Origin: Geosporobacter ferrireducens | Lineage (GTDB): Bacteria; Bacillota; Clostridia; Peptostreptococcales; Thermotaleaceae | NCBI RefSeq assembly: GCF_001750685.1 | Contig: NZ_CP017269.1 | Coordinates: 1,116,001-1,180,000, forward strand | DNA: 64,000 nucleotides | Direction: 5' to 3' | In this document: in pieces, positions 26,482-35,709 of the stretch | Numbering within the stretch: the stretch's first letter is position 1 | How the letters are laid out: each line of letters starts with the position of its first letter | The notes under the pieces: generated by a model | The model's database searches: none | Seen by the model: only the letters and a program-made list of their open reading frames with translations | What the model was told of the DNA's origin: nothing | Program-made: the position numbers and the translations under genes

Positions 26482-26858
26482 ATTTTCTCCCCCTTTTTCA
26501 CTCAAAACTTTATATGTATATGTAAAGCCAGTTCTCGTTTTTGTTCTCAATACCCCCTTTATTTGTGAAGTATTCTTAACGAAAATGTTACAATTTCTTA
26601 AATATTAATTCTATTAAAGTATTTTAGCATATTCGTTTAATGAAATGCAATATGTATGTACCTATAAAGCATTAATTTTATATATAAAATCATTCATACC
26701 GCTTTTATCCAAGTAGTACACACTTCCATTAGAATATATGCATGGTTTTGCCTTAGATATACCTGCACATCAGAAAAGAGAAGATATACAGAATAGGCTT
26801 CTGAGAGAATGCAGAAAATATAGATGATATGCAACTGTTTCTACTTGAGGTGACATCT
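26482..26858. other. Divergent intergenic region, about 380 bp
   Basis: AT-rich DNA between two divergent genes. It must hold promoters for both, but I see no convincing -35/-10 pair or operator and no small gene. Confidence 0.5.
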
Positions 26859-27773
26859 ATGGACTTATCAATTATTCAAAAATTCAACTTTATAGATAAT
26901 ATTAAACCCTTTGCTACATCTCTACTCATACTGATAATTTCTTTTTTTCTCATAAGGTTTGTCATGATTCTCACCAGCAAAGCAATAGAAATCACAAAGT
27001 TCAATGAACAGCGCGAAAAAACGATCAAAAGTATTATTGACTCCCTCTTTTCCTACTTTATATTAACCTTTGCAGTACTAAATATATTGAGTGAATTTGG
27101 TTTAATTCGTAAAACTACTGTACTTACCGGTGCTGGAATCATTACATTAGTGGCTGGATTGGGTGCTCAAAATCTAATTAAAGATATTATCAATGGTTTT
27201 TTTATTCTTTTTGAGCGGCAAATGAGAGTAGGAGATTTTGTAAGCATTAATGAGCAATACTTAGGAACTGTAGAAGAAATTGGACTACGGGCCACTGCTA
27301 TTCGAGAGTGGTCTATGAAAAAAGTATATATTCCCAATGGGGAAATCAAAACCTTAAAAAATTATTTTAAAGAGAGAGCCAGGGTGATTTTAGAAGTGGT
27401 AGTCCCCTTTGAAGAAGATCATCAGTTGGTGGAGAGCACGTTAAGAGAGGTTTGCAGTTATATTAATGAAACCTATGCAGATAAGCTCTATCGCATTGGC
27501 AATATCAGCTATGCTGAATTCAGCCTTTATGGAATTATGTCTCTGGATGGCAAAGAAGGCGGTGCCAAATATATCATTACAGGTGTCGTTAATCCTCATT
27601 CCCAATGGCTTTTACGCAACAGGGCCTATGAGCATATTTTAAAAGTATTCCGTCAAAAACAAATTCGCATTGCATATCCTACGATACGGATAAATCAGCC
27701 TACTTCTACAGAGTTGAATACGCAAAGTGATTTACTGGAAAAAATTGAAACGGATGATCTTCCGAAAAAGTGA
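26859..27773 (+). CDS. Small-conductance mechanosensitive channel, MscS family
   Basis: 304 aa. The ATG at 26859 is preferred because AGGTG lies six bases upstream; an earlier frame start at 26829 has none. Three N-terminal membrane helices (about 25-45, 65-85, 90-115) end in the pore helix with the Gly/Ala pattern GAGIITLVAGLGAQNLIKD. A beta domain (RVGDFVSINEQYLGTVEEIGLRAT) and a C-terminal alpha/beta domain follow. It opens under membrane tension to release solutes on osmotic downshift. Single-gene unit. Confidence 0.92.
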   Translation: MDLSIIQKFNFIDNIKPFATSLLILIISFFLIRFVMILTSKAIEITKFNEQREKTIKSIIDSLFSYFILTFAVLNILSEFGLIRKTTVLTGAGIITLVAGLGAQNLIKDIINGFFILFERQMRVGDFVSINEQYLGTVEEIGLRATAIREWSMKKVYIPNGEIKTLKNYFKERARVILEVVVPFEEDHQLVESTLREVCSYINETYADKLYRIGNISYAEFSLYGIMSLDGKEGGAKYIITGVVNPHSQWLLRNRAYEHILKVFRQKQIRIAYPTIRINQPTSTELNTQSDLLEKIETDDLPKK

Positions 27774-27784
27774 TCATCCGTTTT
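27748..27784. terminator. Bidirectional terminator
   Basis: A 12-bp stem AAACGGATGATC overlapping the mscS-type stop codon and lying directly after cbiO on the other strand. Confidence 0.8.
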
Positions 27785-27785
27785 A

Positions 27786-28622
27786 TTAAGGTTTTTCCAT
27801 TAATTCAAACAATTCTTGTTTTGATTTTGGCACTGCAAACTCTTTCAAATAGGGCTTGCTCTTTAATAAGGCTTCATAGACCTCTATGATCCAGGGTTTC
27901 TGTAAATCTGCCTCGCAGAGCACTTTTTCGTTTTGAAAAATCTCCTCGGGGACTCCTTCTGCAAAGAGCGTTCCATCCTTCATAACAAAAACATAGTCCG
28001 CCCAAGGGTATACCTTGTCTATATCATGGGTAGACAAGACAATCGTTTTGCCTTCATGATTCAGCAGGTCAAAAAAATTCATTAACTCTTCACTGGTTTT
28101 CGGATCTACAAAGGCTGTTGGCTCATCTAAGAAAATCACCTCTGGCTCCATTGCAAGGATATCTGCAATGGAAACCCGCTTTTTCTGTCCTCCACTTAAA
28201 AAATGAGTGGGGCGGTCCTTTAAGTATGTAATGTCGGTTTTAGATAGTGCCTCCATTACCTTTTCCTTAATCATAGCCTTCGGCATACCGAGGTTTATCG
28301 GGCCAAAGGATACCTCTTGAAAAACATTAGCAGAGAATAATTGAATATTGGGATCCTGAAAAACAATGCCCACATTCTTTCTTAAAGCAAGCAGCTCCTT
28401 CTTTCCATAGGAAATCGGCTGATTGTGATAGTATATTTTCCCACCGGTGGCTCTGTGTACGCCATTCAACGTTAGAAACAGGGTTGTTTTCCCTGCACCA
28501 TTGGGGCCAATAATAGCAATTTTTTTTCCTTGTTCAAAGGCAATCGACATATTATTGAGGGCTTTGGTTCCATCTGGGTATGAAAATTCCAATTCCTTTG
28601 TCTGAATAATGTATTGTGTCAA
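27786..28622 (-). CDS. cbiO: Cobalt ECF/CbiMNQO transporter ATPase
   Basis: 278 aa ABC ATPase. Walker A GPNGAGKTT, Q-loop FQDPNIQLF (typical of the CbiO/EcfA group), signature LSGGQKKRV, Walker B VIFLDEP and the switch His in STHDIDK. It drives cobalt uptake with CbiM, CbiN and CbiQ encoded directly upstream. It is the last gene of the operon, 31 bases after cbiQ, under the cobalamin riboswitch. Confidence 0.94.
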   Translation of the reverse strand: MTQYIIQTKELEFSYPDGTKALNNMSIAFEQGKKIAIIGPNGAGKTTLFLTLNGVHRATGGKIYYHNQPISYGKKELLALRKNVGIVFQDPNIQLFSANVFQEVSFGPINLGMPKAMIKEKVMEALSKTDITYLKDRPTHFLSGGQKKRVSIADILAMEPEVIFLDEPTAFVDPKTSEELMNFFDLLNHEGKTIVLSTHDIDKVYPWADYVFVMKDGTLFAEGVPEEIFQNEKVLCEADLQKPWIIEVYEALLKSKPYLKEFAVPKSKQELFELMEKP

Positions 28623-28653
28623 AAAATCCCCTCCATTACTTTTTCCCTATATA

Positions 28654-29421
28654 TTATAACAAGATTGCCAATCCAATGAAAAATATTTCTGCTATTATAA
28701 TGAACCGAATATTTTTGCTACAGTAAACATATTCTTCCTCTAATACTTCTAAGCTTCCTGTGTATCCCCTTGTAGATAAAGCAGTAAAAAGCTCCTGAGA
28801 TCGTTGAAAGCTCTTTATGAAAAGATTAGATACTAACTGTCCGAGGGAGTGATAACTTTTGCTAATGGAAGCATATCCCAATCGACATTCCTGTGATAAG
28901 TACATCATCGATGCAGTTTCTAAAAGAACAAAAATGAATCGATAAATAATTGTCATCATTTCTGTAAGAATACGGGGCACTCTCATTTGCTTTAATATCC
29001 ATATTACATCTACCATAGGCGTCGTTAGTGCTAAAAAGTATAGGCATGTCACTGACGCATAAGCTCTTGAGAAGGTTAGCACAGCCTGATCAAAGCCCTG
29101 CTTCTCCACTCCAATCATCCAATTTCCCACTTTGAAGCCATAGGTGAGCAGAGAAGGGTTTCTTGTTATCGTTACAGCAATTCCCAGAACTCCTACAGAT
29201 AAAAATGCCAATGGCACAAGCATGAGTTTAAAGTAAGCTTTGAAAGGAATTTTTGCATAATATAGGATCAAAAACGACATAAAGGCTATTACAGAAAAAT
29301 GTAATAACCATGTCTTGAAAAACATGCATATAACGAGGGTTCCCATAGACAATGCAAATTTCTCCATCGGATGAATCTGCTTTAATCGATTCATATAAGC
29401 ATAGTGATCAATAGAGATCAT
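28654..29421 (-). CDS. cbiQ: Cobalt transporter transmembrane coupling protein
   Basis: 255 aa with five or six membrane segments. It has the CbiQ/EcfT coupling motifs in the cytoplasmic loops (RAYASVTCLYFL; later SQECRLGYASISK and FIKSFQRSQELFTALSTRGY, which carry the Ala-Arg-Gly type coupling helices that grip the ATPase). It links CbiM to CbiO in the membrane. Start overlaps the cbiN stop by four bases. Confidence 0.92.
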   Translation of the reverse strand: MISIDHYAYMNRLKQIHPMEKFALSMGTLVICMFFKTWLLHFSVIAFMSFLILYYAKIPFKAYFKLMLVPLAFLSVGVLGIAVTITRNPSLLTYGFKVGNWMIGVEKQGFDQAVLTFSRAYASVTCLYFLALTTPMVDVIWILKQMRVPRILTEMMTIIYRFIFVLLETASMMYLSQECRLGYASISKSYHSLGQLVSNLFIKSFQRSQELFTALSTRGYTGSLEVLEEEYVYCSKNIRFIIIAEIFFIGLAILL

Positions 29422-29714
29422 GAATTTGTCACCGCTTTGCTTTTATTTTTCCCTGCCATATAACCTAAATAGTAAGTAATAATACCCGTTCCAATTGCAG
29501 CCTGCAGAGCAAAAAGTAAGCTTTCAATCTCTCCGCTGGGGGGTTCCCAAAGGGCTTCAAACCATGGCTCATAATCAGGCTGCAGCATCGTAATCATCTC
29601 TTCTGCTTCTCCATCTGCTCCACCGTATTCTGCATCAGGCAAAATCAATAGTGGAATAATAGAAATTATTACTACCATTAGGAGTAGAATCATATTTTTC
29701 TTCCCGAGCTTCAT
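29418..29714 (-). CDS. cbiN: Cobalt transport protein
   Basis: 98 aa with two membrane segments (about 8-25 and 65-88) and an extracytoplasmic loop of ~40 residues with PDAEYGGADGEAEEMI and the family's PWFEALWEPPSGEIESLLFALQ layout. CbiN is the small accessory subunit that supports cobalt loading into CbiM. It overlaps its neighbours by four bases at both ends. Length is normal (about 95-105). Confidence 0.92.
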   Translation of the reverse strand: MKLGKKNMILLLMVVIISIIPLLILPDAEYGGADGEAEEMITMLQPDYEPWFEALWEPPSGEIESLLFALQAAIGTGIITYYLGYMAGKNKSKAVTNS

Positions 29715-30460
29715 ACTTTTTCCCCCTTTATCAGTGTCAATTGATTGAGTTCCTTTTCATGATGGGATGTTAATAAGTTATAAATAACAACGGTCAATAA
29801 TCCTTCACTAATCGCTAGGGGTACCTGCGTCAAAGCGAAAATCCCCATGAATTTTCCTATCGCTGCTATCATTCCTACTTCTCCCGGAAAAGCCAATCCT
29901 AATTGAATGGATGTAACTATATAAGTAACTAAGTTTCCACAAGCCGCAGCAGCAAAAACACTGATTGCCTTGGATGTTCCTGCCTTATTAAGGGTTCTAA
30001 ACAATAGATAAGAAGTTATTGGCCCTGCAATCCCCATAGAGAATACATTTGCTCCTAAGGTTGTCAATCCCCCATGAGCCAGTAAAATTGCCTGAAATAG
30101 CAAAACAATCAAAGCCAATATACTGGTAGCAGCAGGCCCAAATAATATCGCACTCAAGCCTACTCCTGTTGGGTGAGAACAACTTCCCGTTACAGAAGGA
30201 AGCTTTAAGGAAGAAAGTACGAAAGCAAAGGCACCACAAAGACCTAAAAGCATTTTCATGTTTGCACTCTCATTGGTGATTCTTTTTATAGATTGTATCC
30301 CCATCCATATAAATGGTAAGGATACAACCAACCATAGCGCAGCCCACATCGGTGGCAAAAACCCTTCCATAATGTGCATAGCATAGACCTTTTGTGTACT
30401 AAATAATACTGCAATAAATGCAAAAACTGAAGTGTAACGAATATACTTTTTAAAATGCAT
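29711..30460 (-). CDS. cbiM: Cobalt transporter substrate-binding membrane protein
   Basis: 249 aa from the ATG at 30460 (AGGGGGAGG four bases upstream); a longer frame to 30532 would run through the riboswitch leader and is rejected. Following a short signal-like segment, the mature N-terminus MHIMEGFLPP carries the His residues that bind Co(II) in CbiM/NikM proteins. Six or seven membrane segments follow, including SCSHPTGVGLSAILFGP. It is the first gene of the cbiMNQO operon. Confidence 0.93.
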   Translation of the reverse strand: MHFKKYIRYTSVFAFIAVLFSTQKVYAMHIMEGFLPPMWAALWLVVSLPFIWMGIQSIKRITNESANMKMLLGLCGAFAFVLSSLKLPSVTGSCSHPTGVGLSAILFGPAATSILALIVLLFQAILLAHGGLTTLGANVFSMGIAGPITSYLLFRTLNKAGTSKAISVFAAAACGNLVTYIVTSIQLGLAFPGEVGMIAAIGKFMGIFALTQVPLAISEGLLTVVIYNLLTSHHEKELNQLTLIKGEKV

Positions 30461-30532
30461 TTTTCCTCCCCCTTCATTTCCTTTAGATATCTGTAATGAA
30501 AGCTTACCGCTTTCAAACTGTAAAAAAGACAA

Positions 30533-30558
30533 TAAAAAAAACTAACGTGGAGCGTTAG
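30533..30558 (-). terminator. Riboswitch-controlled terminator
   Basis: On the minus strand CTAACGC-TCC-ACGTTAG is followed by eight T residues. It lies between the aptamer and the cbiM ribosome site and forms the expression platform. Confidence 0.9.
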
Positions 30559-30599
30559 ATTTACGATAGTTCATCACTTCATGTGATTTTATACCATAC

Positions 30600-30780
30600 T
30601 TCCTTCCCTCCGAAGGTCCCAAAGTAAACATAGGCAGGTTTCCTGGCTCGCGTTTTATCCTACTTCCTCGTCTTCCCCATCTTGGGTGACCTGCTGAGGT
30701 TTCGTATACGCTTACAGTAGCGGGGGCTGCACCGGAGTTTAACCGGATTTCCCTATTCTCCTCCAAAAGAGGCACCTATA
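30600..30780 (-). promoter_or_regulatory. Cobalamin (B12) riboswitch aptamer
   Basis: On the minus strand a GGTGCC 5' element (30771-30776), the conserved CCGCTACTGT core (30714-30723) and the B12 box GCCAGGAAACCTGCC (30633-30647) appear in the right order and spacing. The aptamer is followed by a terminator hairpin and then cbiMNQO. It should stop cobalt-uptake transcription when adenosylcobalamin is plentiful. The ends are approximate. Confidence 0.93.
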
Positions 30781-30944
30781 TTTGATGTTTTATTTTCATC
30801 TATTATTATATTGGATTTAAATCAACTATTCAACAATCTTGCATATTCTCCTGTTTTCGACTACTATTTGCCCAAATTTCTCTTCTATTTAACGGTTTTT
30901 TTTGCATATTCTCATCTTTATATGCCTTAAATGCATCTAAATGA

Positions 30945-31304
30945 TTATAGAACTTCTATAAAACTATATAGCTTCTTTTCATTTTGTTTGGTGATCAATG
31001 CCTTTTCTTCTGTATTCTCCATCTCCACATGGGTTTCCAACTCTGTAGTAACAATTTTATTGATCATCATTAGATTAATAATATAGGATTGATGGGATCT
31101 GAAGAAATGTCGGTTATCCAATTTTTTTTCAATGGAATTTAAACTGGTGTTTAAACTATATGTACCTTCCACAGTAACCATATCTGTTTTACGCCCATTT
31201 TTCACAAACATAATGATGTTTTTCTTCGGCATAAATAGCCGTTCCATGCCACTCTTAACGCATACCTTTCCATGTATTAATTTTGTTTCTTTGATCTCTT
31301 CCAT
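30945..31304 (-). CDS. LytTR-domain DNA-binding protein
   Basis: 119 aa. GGAG sets the ATG at 31304; a TTG three codons earlier is too close to it. Nearly the whole protein is a LytTR domain (IIMFVKNGRKTDMVTVEGTY, then FFRSHQSYIINLMMI), with no receiver or membrane domain. LytTR proteins bind direct-repeat DNA sites, usually for virulence, competence or bacteriocin genes. No target site or partner is evident. Single-gene unit. Confidence 0.85.
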   Translation of the reverse strand: MEEIKETKLIHGKVCVKSGMERLFMPKKNIIMFVKNGRKTDMVTVEGTYSLNTSLNSIEKKLDNRHFFRSHQSYIINLMMINKIVTTELETHVEMENTEEKALITKQNEKKLYSFIEVL

Positions 31305-31532
31305 TTTATCCAACTCCTACGCTTTTCATCCTTACAAAATCCGATTTTCTCTTATTATATCAAAATCCCAAAACTGCTACAACTTAAATCAAAAGCAAAT
31401 CTTCTTCTAATCATACGAGTGAAATTTGGAAAACTTTTAGTTTTTTTGTTAATATATGTAGGTTTAGTAAAAATAATGGGTACCAATAATTCATGTTATA
31501 TTTTTATCATAGAAATAAAGGAGGTAAATAAA

Positions 31533-31973
31533 TTGGCACAAACAATAAACTTTGAAGCATTGATTGAAGAAGTAGGCAGGTGCTGTCTTTCTGAAAATCT
31601 CTGCGGTACCTGTTCTAAAGAGCAATGTTTGATAGGCTATTCGAAGAAATCGCTTCTTATTGCAATCAGACAACAAAGCGAATTTATTGATGGAGGTTAT
31701 GATGCAATACCTTATCAAGACACAAAGGTATACGACGACGACGTTCTAGTCGATGTATTGGGATTTCTCCTCCATCAATGCAAAAACTGTAACCTGTATC
31801 ATGATGAAGAATGTGTTATTAATATCATTAGAAGTGCCTTAGAGGTTGTTTTACTGGGCGACGCACAAGAATACAAGGGTAGTTCCTTTATTTATCTCAA
31901 TGATATCAAAAAGATAAAGCCCGATATAGCGGATCAGATCTACGCCGCTTTTCAGAAAAGAAAGAGAGGATGA
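31533..31973 (+). CDS. Cys-rich hypothetical protein upstream of rubrerythrin-like gene
   Basis: 147 aa with a TTG start set by AAGGAGG at 31519-31525; the ATG at 31419 would add a hydrophobic leader with no ribosome site and is rejected. Nine or so cysteines occur in two clusters: GRCCLSENLCGTCSKEQC near the N-terminus and HQCKNCNLYHDEEC in the middle. This suggests Fe-S or zinc binding. The stop lies eight bases before the rubrerythrin-like gene, so the two are one operon and may act together in oxygen or peroxide defence. The family is not recognised. Confidence 0.7.
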   Translation: MAQTINFEALIEEVGRCCLSENLCGTCSKEQCLIGYSKKSLLIAIRQQSEFIDGGYDAIPYQDTKVYDDDVLVDVLGFLLHQCKNCNLYHDEECVINIIRSALEVVLLGDAQEYKGSSFIYLNDIKKIKPDIADQIYAAFQKRKRG

Positions 31974-31980
31974 TCGTTTC

Positions 31981-32409
31981 ATGGAAAGAATCAATTTAGC
32001 AGTAGAAAATACTTTAGGAGAAACAAAAGGTACAGCAATAGAACGTATTGTAAAGCAAAACTTCACTGGCGAAACTAGTGAAGTGGGAATGTACCTGGCA
32101 ATGGCTCGTTTAGCTCAAAGACAAGGTTATCCTGAAGCAGCTGAAGTCTTAAAGACAATGGCTTGGGAAGAAGCGGAGCATGCAGCTCATTTCGCAGAGC
32201 TTAATGGTATGATACAAGAAAATATTTTTGACAATATTCGTCAAATGCTAGAGGGCGAAGTTTTTGCAAATGAAGAAAAACTTAAGGCCGCTGCAAAAGC
32301 AGAAGAATTGGGATTGCTCGCTGCTCGAGATTACTTTAATGAATCCGCTAAGGATGAAGGACGTCATGCGCGAATGCTGGAGGGTATATTGAACCGCTAT
32401 TGTAGATAA
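31981..32409 (+). CDS. Rubrerythrin-type ferritin-like diiron protein
   Basis: 142 aa four-helix bundle. Diiron ligands are in TGETSEVGMYLAMA, WEEAEHAAHFAEL, the EGEVFANEE helix and SAKDEGRHARML. The C-terminal rubredoxin domain of classical rubrerythrin is missing, so electrons must come from a separate protein; the Cys-rich partner encoded just upstream is a candidate. Relatives reduce hydrogen peroxide in anaerobes and are sometimes called NADH peroxidase. Location: cytoplasm. Confidence 0.88.
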   Translation: MERINLAVENTLGETKGTAIERIVKQNFTGETSEVGMYLAMARLAQRQGYPEAAEVLKTMAWEEAEHAAHFAELNGMIQENIFDNIRQMLEGEVFANEEKLKAAAKAEELGLLAARDYFNESAKDEGRHARMLEGILNRYCR

Positions 32410-32417
32410 TCAGAAGA

Positions 32418-32445
32418 GAGGAGCCTATCACTCCTCCTTTTTTTC
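32418..32445 (+). terminator. Terminator after rubrerythrin-type gene
   Basis: Short stem GAGGAG/CTCCTC followed by a T7 run. Confidence 0.7.
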
Positions 32446-32853
32446 TCGCTGTATTTCACAGTAACGGATAAATCGCTCCATTATATCCTTCTCTTGCTTG
32501 AAGAACTCTACTAAATTTTCAATAGCATAAATGGTACTTGCTTTTAGATGGCTTTCTAATAGCACCGCCTCTTCTGATGGATCGCTTCCGCTATTAATGA
32601 TGAATAAAAATTCCTGCAAAATACTATTCCTCTTGATAATCAATTTTCCTAATGATTTTCCTTCGTTGGTCAATCCTATCGTACCATATCGATCGTATTG
32701 AATGTACCCTTCTCTGTGCAGTCTTTTTAAAACTCGAAACAATAGCGCTGGCGTGGCTTGAATGCGCTTTCCGATTTCTCGAGGTGTAAAGGTGGTTTTT
32801 TCTAGTGACATTTGATAAATTTCCTCTAAATAGCTTTCTAAATCAGGTGTCAT
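32428..32853 (-). CDS. DtxR/MntR-family metal-dependent regulator
   Basis: About 141 aa from the ATG at 32853 (GGGGGAGG nine bases upstream); an earlier ATG at 32922 lacks one. It begins with the ESYLEEIYQMSLEK pattern of the family, followed by a winged helix (TPREIGKRIQATPALLFRVL, EGYIQYDRYGTIGLTNEG), then a helical dimer and metal-binding region. The SH3 domain of long members is absent, as in MntR. It represses metal uptake when Fe(II) or Mn(II) is bound. The metal is not clear. It converges on the rubrerythrin operon. Confidence 0.85.
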   Translation of the reverse strand: MTPDLESYLEEIYQMSLEKTTFTPREIGKRIQATPALLFRVLKRLHREGYIQYDRYGTIGLTNEGKSLGKLIIKRNSILQEFLFIINSGSDPSEEAVLLESHLKASTIYAIENLVEFFKQEKDIMERFIRYCEIQREKKEE

Positions 32854-32923
32854 TCTATAAGCCTCCCCCTTTAAGAATTTCTTTTTATAATTAAAACAGT
32901 TATGCATTGTGTGGGATAACATA

Positions 32924-32957
32924 ACTCATCCTTGGAGCTAGTTCCCCAAGGATGAGT
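32924..32957. repeat. Strong inverted repeat without U-tract
   Basis: A 12-bp perfect stem ACTCATCCTTGG/CCAAGGATGAGT with a 10-base loop lies upstream of the DtxR-family gene and downstream of cphA. It could terminate the cphBA transcript or be an operator. Confidence 0.6.
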
Positions 32958-33055
32958 GAATAAAGAACAGATGCATCAAATGCTATCCATTACAAAGATA
33001 TTTATTTTTTTAAAAAATATGCTTACTTCATACATCTTTACTTTTACAATTAAAA

Positions 33056-35692
33056 TTATCTGTGCATACTGCTAGCTTGTATCACCGATGTTTGCTTCTG
33101 GTTAAAGGCTTCAACGGTCTTCATCACGATCTCCCGATCTTCATAGAATATGATGACAATATCACCTGCTTGTGCCATTTTCATAGCTTTTTCCAATGCT
33201 GCTTCTTCAAGAATTTCAATCTCTAACCGCTTTGGATCTGCACCACCCCTGATGCAGCCATCGTAAAGAATTTCTGCTACTTCACCGCAATTTCTGCCTC
33301 GTTTATCTCTATCTTCTTTGATAAAAATATGGTCAAAACTCTGTCCGGAAAGAATTCCAACCTCCTTGATGCTAGCATCCAGCCGGTCTCCTGGGACACC
33401 AATCACGCCAATCAGGCGATTGATCTTCATTTTTCTTAATCCCTCAATAACTTTTTTGTAGCCATCAAAGTTATGGCCATAGTCCACAACAACCTTGAAA
33501 TCTGCTACATCATACATATTAAATCTTCCCGGATTTTGATTTTCATCACATTTGAAATTGATCAATGCACGATTGATTATTTCTGAACTGATCCCTAGTC
33601 CCCACGCAGCAGCTGCTGCTGCCAAGCTGTTTTCAACATTATGGGTTAATATTCCTCCATAGGTTGCAGGAATATTTTCTACATTTACTACAGGAATCTT
33701 GTCTTTGTCTGTAACCAAGTAGATAATATTATCCTTTATATATACTACGCGGCCTCCGTCTTTGATATGTTTCACTACATATTTATTGTTGCTGTCCTTG
33801 GAGAAAAGAATCAAGTTCCCATAAGCTTTATCACGAACAGATAAGCAGTATTCATCATCTGCGTTTATAACCGCATATCCATCATCTTTTATGGCTTCCA
33901 CGATTAATGCCTTGGTATGAGCTAGATCTTCCATGGTTTCAATTCCGTCTATCCCTAAATGATCATCAGTAATATTGGTAATCACACCTACATCTGCCAA
34001 GTCATATCCTAAGCCTCTATTGACAATCCCGCCTCTAGCTGTTTCTAATACTGCAGCGGTTACTTTTCTATTCATTAGTATTTGTAAGGCACTGCCCGGG
34101 CCGGTAGTATCACCTTTTTCAATACACTGATCATTTATATAGATTCCCCCAGTAGTAGTCATCCCTACATAATGTCCCGCTTCCTTTAAAATAGCACCAA
34201 TCATGCGTGTCGTTGTTGTTTTACCATTGGTTCCTGTTACAGAGACTAATGGCATATGATAGGCTTTCTCGTCCGGGAATAATGATTTAACAATTTCTTC
34301 AGCTACATTTCTTGAAATCCCTGAAGAAGGATAATGATGCATTCGAATCCCCGGTGCAGCATTAATTTCGATTAAAGCACCGCCTGTAACAGACAAAGGT
34401 TTTGTAATATCTGTTGTGGTGATATCAATGCCTGCTACATCCAGTTCAATCAATTCTGCTGCTCTCACACAGATTGTTTTGATATCTTCATGGATAAAGT
34501 CTGTCACATCTACTGCAATGCCCCCTGTACTGAGATTATCGTTTTCCCGTAGGTATACTCGCTCGCCTTCAGAAGGAATCTCTTCTAAAGTTCTTTGATT
34601 TTTCTTCAGAAGCAGCATCATCACTTCATCCACTTTGATTTTTGTCAGTGGTTTTTCATGACCTTCTCCTCTCAGTGGATTTCTATTTTCCTGCTCGATC
34701 AATTGAGCAATCGTATGAACTCCGTCTCCCACAACATGGGCTGGAATTCTTTCTGAAGCTGCTACTACTTTATCTTTTACAACCAGAATCCGATAATGCC
34801 TTCCTTCTATATACTTTTCTACAAGTGCCTGATCTGTATATTCTTTTACGGCTTGATAGGCTGTCAGTACATCTTCATCACTATTGATATTTAAAGAAAC
34901 ACCCTTTCCTTGATTTCCATTATAGGGTTTAACCACTACAGGATATCCCATTTCTCTAGCCACTTCCAGAACCTCAAACTCGTTTTTTGCAATTCTCCCC
35001 TCAGGAACAGGAATTCCATTTTGTCTCATGAAAAAATTCGTCATCCATTTATCACAGGATATATCTACGGAAATACAACTAGCCCGCTCTGTCAGGGTTG
35101 CTTGGACCAGCTTTCGTTTAGCTCCATAACCCAGCTGCAGCAGGCTGCCATCACCTATTCTGATTACAGGAATTTTCCTCTTGCGCGCTTCCAGCTCTAT
35201 CGCTTCTGTACTAGGCCCTAAGTCCAATTCAACTGCTTTTTTCCGAATGTTTTCTAATCGTTCTTCTATTTGAACAGGTAATCCTTTCAAAATATGGTCA
35301 AGAATCTCAAAAGCCATGAATCCGGCTTCTGTGCCAGCCATTTCGTTATAATAGGTATAAATTATGTTATATATAGAAGGGGCACTCTCCCTTCGTGCTT
35401 TTCCAAATCGAACTTTATAGCCCATTAATTGCTGCAGTTCAATTGCTGTATGTTCCATTACGTGAGCAAGGTACGTTCCTCTTTTTAAACGGACTACAAA
35501 GCCTCCCTTGTAGCCTTCTGAGCATTTGTGTTCTTTCAAACCCGGTAAGATAGAAATCAGTCTTTCATTAAACCCGGGAATGTCACAAGTAGGCGTATCG
35601 TATAATTCTTCCAAATCTACCGTCATCTTGATGATAGGATTATGACTATACAAATTTCTGCCTCTTAATGCTCTTACATTTAAGATTTTCAT
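33056..35692 (-). CDS. cphA: Cyanophycin synthetase
   Basis: 878 aa, full length. Residues 1-~160 are the CphA N-terminal domain. About 200-470 is an ATP-grasp domain (VVVKPYNGNQGKGVSLN, then EINAAPGIRMHHYP). About 475-870 is a Mur-ligase-like domain with SVTGTNGKTTTTRMI and ITNITDDHLGIDG. It polymerises aspartate and arginine into cyanophycin, a nitrogen reserve, without a ribosome. It follows cphB by 17 bases. All catalytic regions look intact. Confidence 0.95.
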   Translation of the reverse strand: MKILNVRALRGRNLYSHNPIIKMTVDLEELYDTPTCDIPGFNERLISILPGLKEHKCSEGYKGGFVVRLKRGTYLAHVMEHTAIELQQLMGYKVRFGKARRESAPSIYNIIYTYYNEMAGTEAGFMAFEILDHILKGLPVQIEERLENIRKKAVELDLGPSTEAIELEARKRKIPVIRIGDGSLLQLGYGAKRKLVQATLTERASCISVDISCDKWMTNFFMRQNGIPVPEGRIAKNEFEVLEVAREMGYPVVVKPYNGNQGKGVSLNINSDEDVLTAYQAVKEYTDQALVEKYIEGRHYRILVVKDKVVAASERIPAHVVGDGVHTIAQLIEQENRNPLRGEGHEKPLTKIKVDEVMMLLLKKNQRTLEEIPSEGERVYLRENDNLSTGGIAVDVTDFIHEDIKTICVRAAELIELDVAGIDITTTDITKPLSVTGGALIEINAAPGIRMHHYPSSGISRNVAEEIVKSLFPDEKAYHMPLVSVTGTNGKTTTTRMIGAILKEAGHYVGMTTTGGIYINDQCIEKGDTTGPGSALQILMNRKVTAAVLETARGGIVNRGLGYDLADVGVITNITDDHLGIDGIETMEDLAHTKALIVEAIKDDGYAVINADDEYCLSVRDKAYGNLILFSKDSNNKYVVKHIKDGGRVVYIKDNIIYLVTDKDKIPVVNVENIPATYGGILTHNVENSLAAAAAAWGLGISSEIINRALINFKCDENQNPGRFNMYDVADFKVVVDYGHNFDGYKKVIEGLRKMKINRLIGVIGVPGDRLDASIKEVGILSGQSFDHIFIKEDRDKRGRNCGEVAEILYDGCIRGGADPKRLEIEILEEAALEKAMKMAQAGDIVIIFYEDREIVMKTVEAFNQKQTSVIQASSMHR

Positions 35693-35709
35693 CTGTATTC
35701 CTCCTATAG

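Noticed and set aside
26482..26858. CodY-like box upstream of the orphan binding protein gene
   Set aside because: AATTTCTTAAATATT differs from the consensus at several positions and such AT-rich matches are expected by chance.
29711..30532. Longer CbiM start at 30532
   Set aside because: The extra codons overlap the riboswitch leader and lack a ribosome site; the ATG at 30460 has an excellent one.
30542..30775. 77-codon minus-strand frame
   Set aside because: Lies entirely on the cobalamin riboswitch and its terminator.
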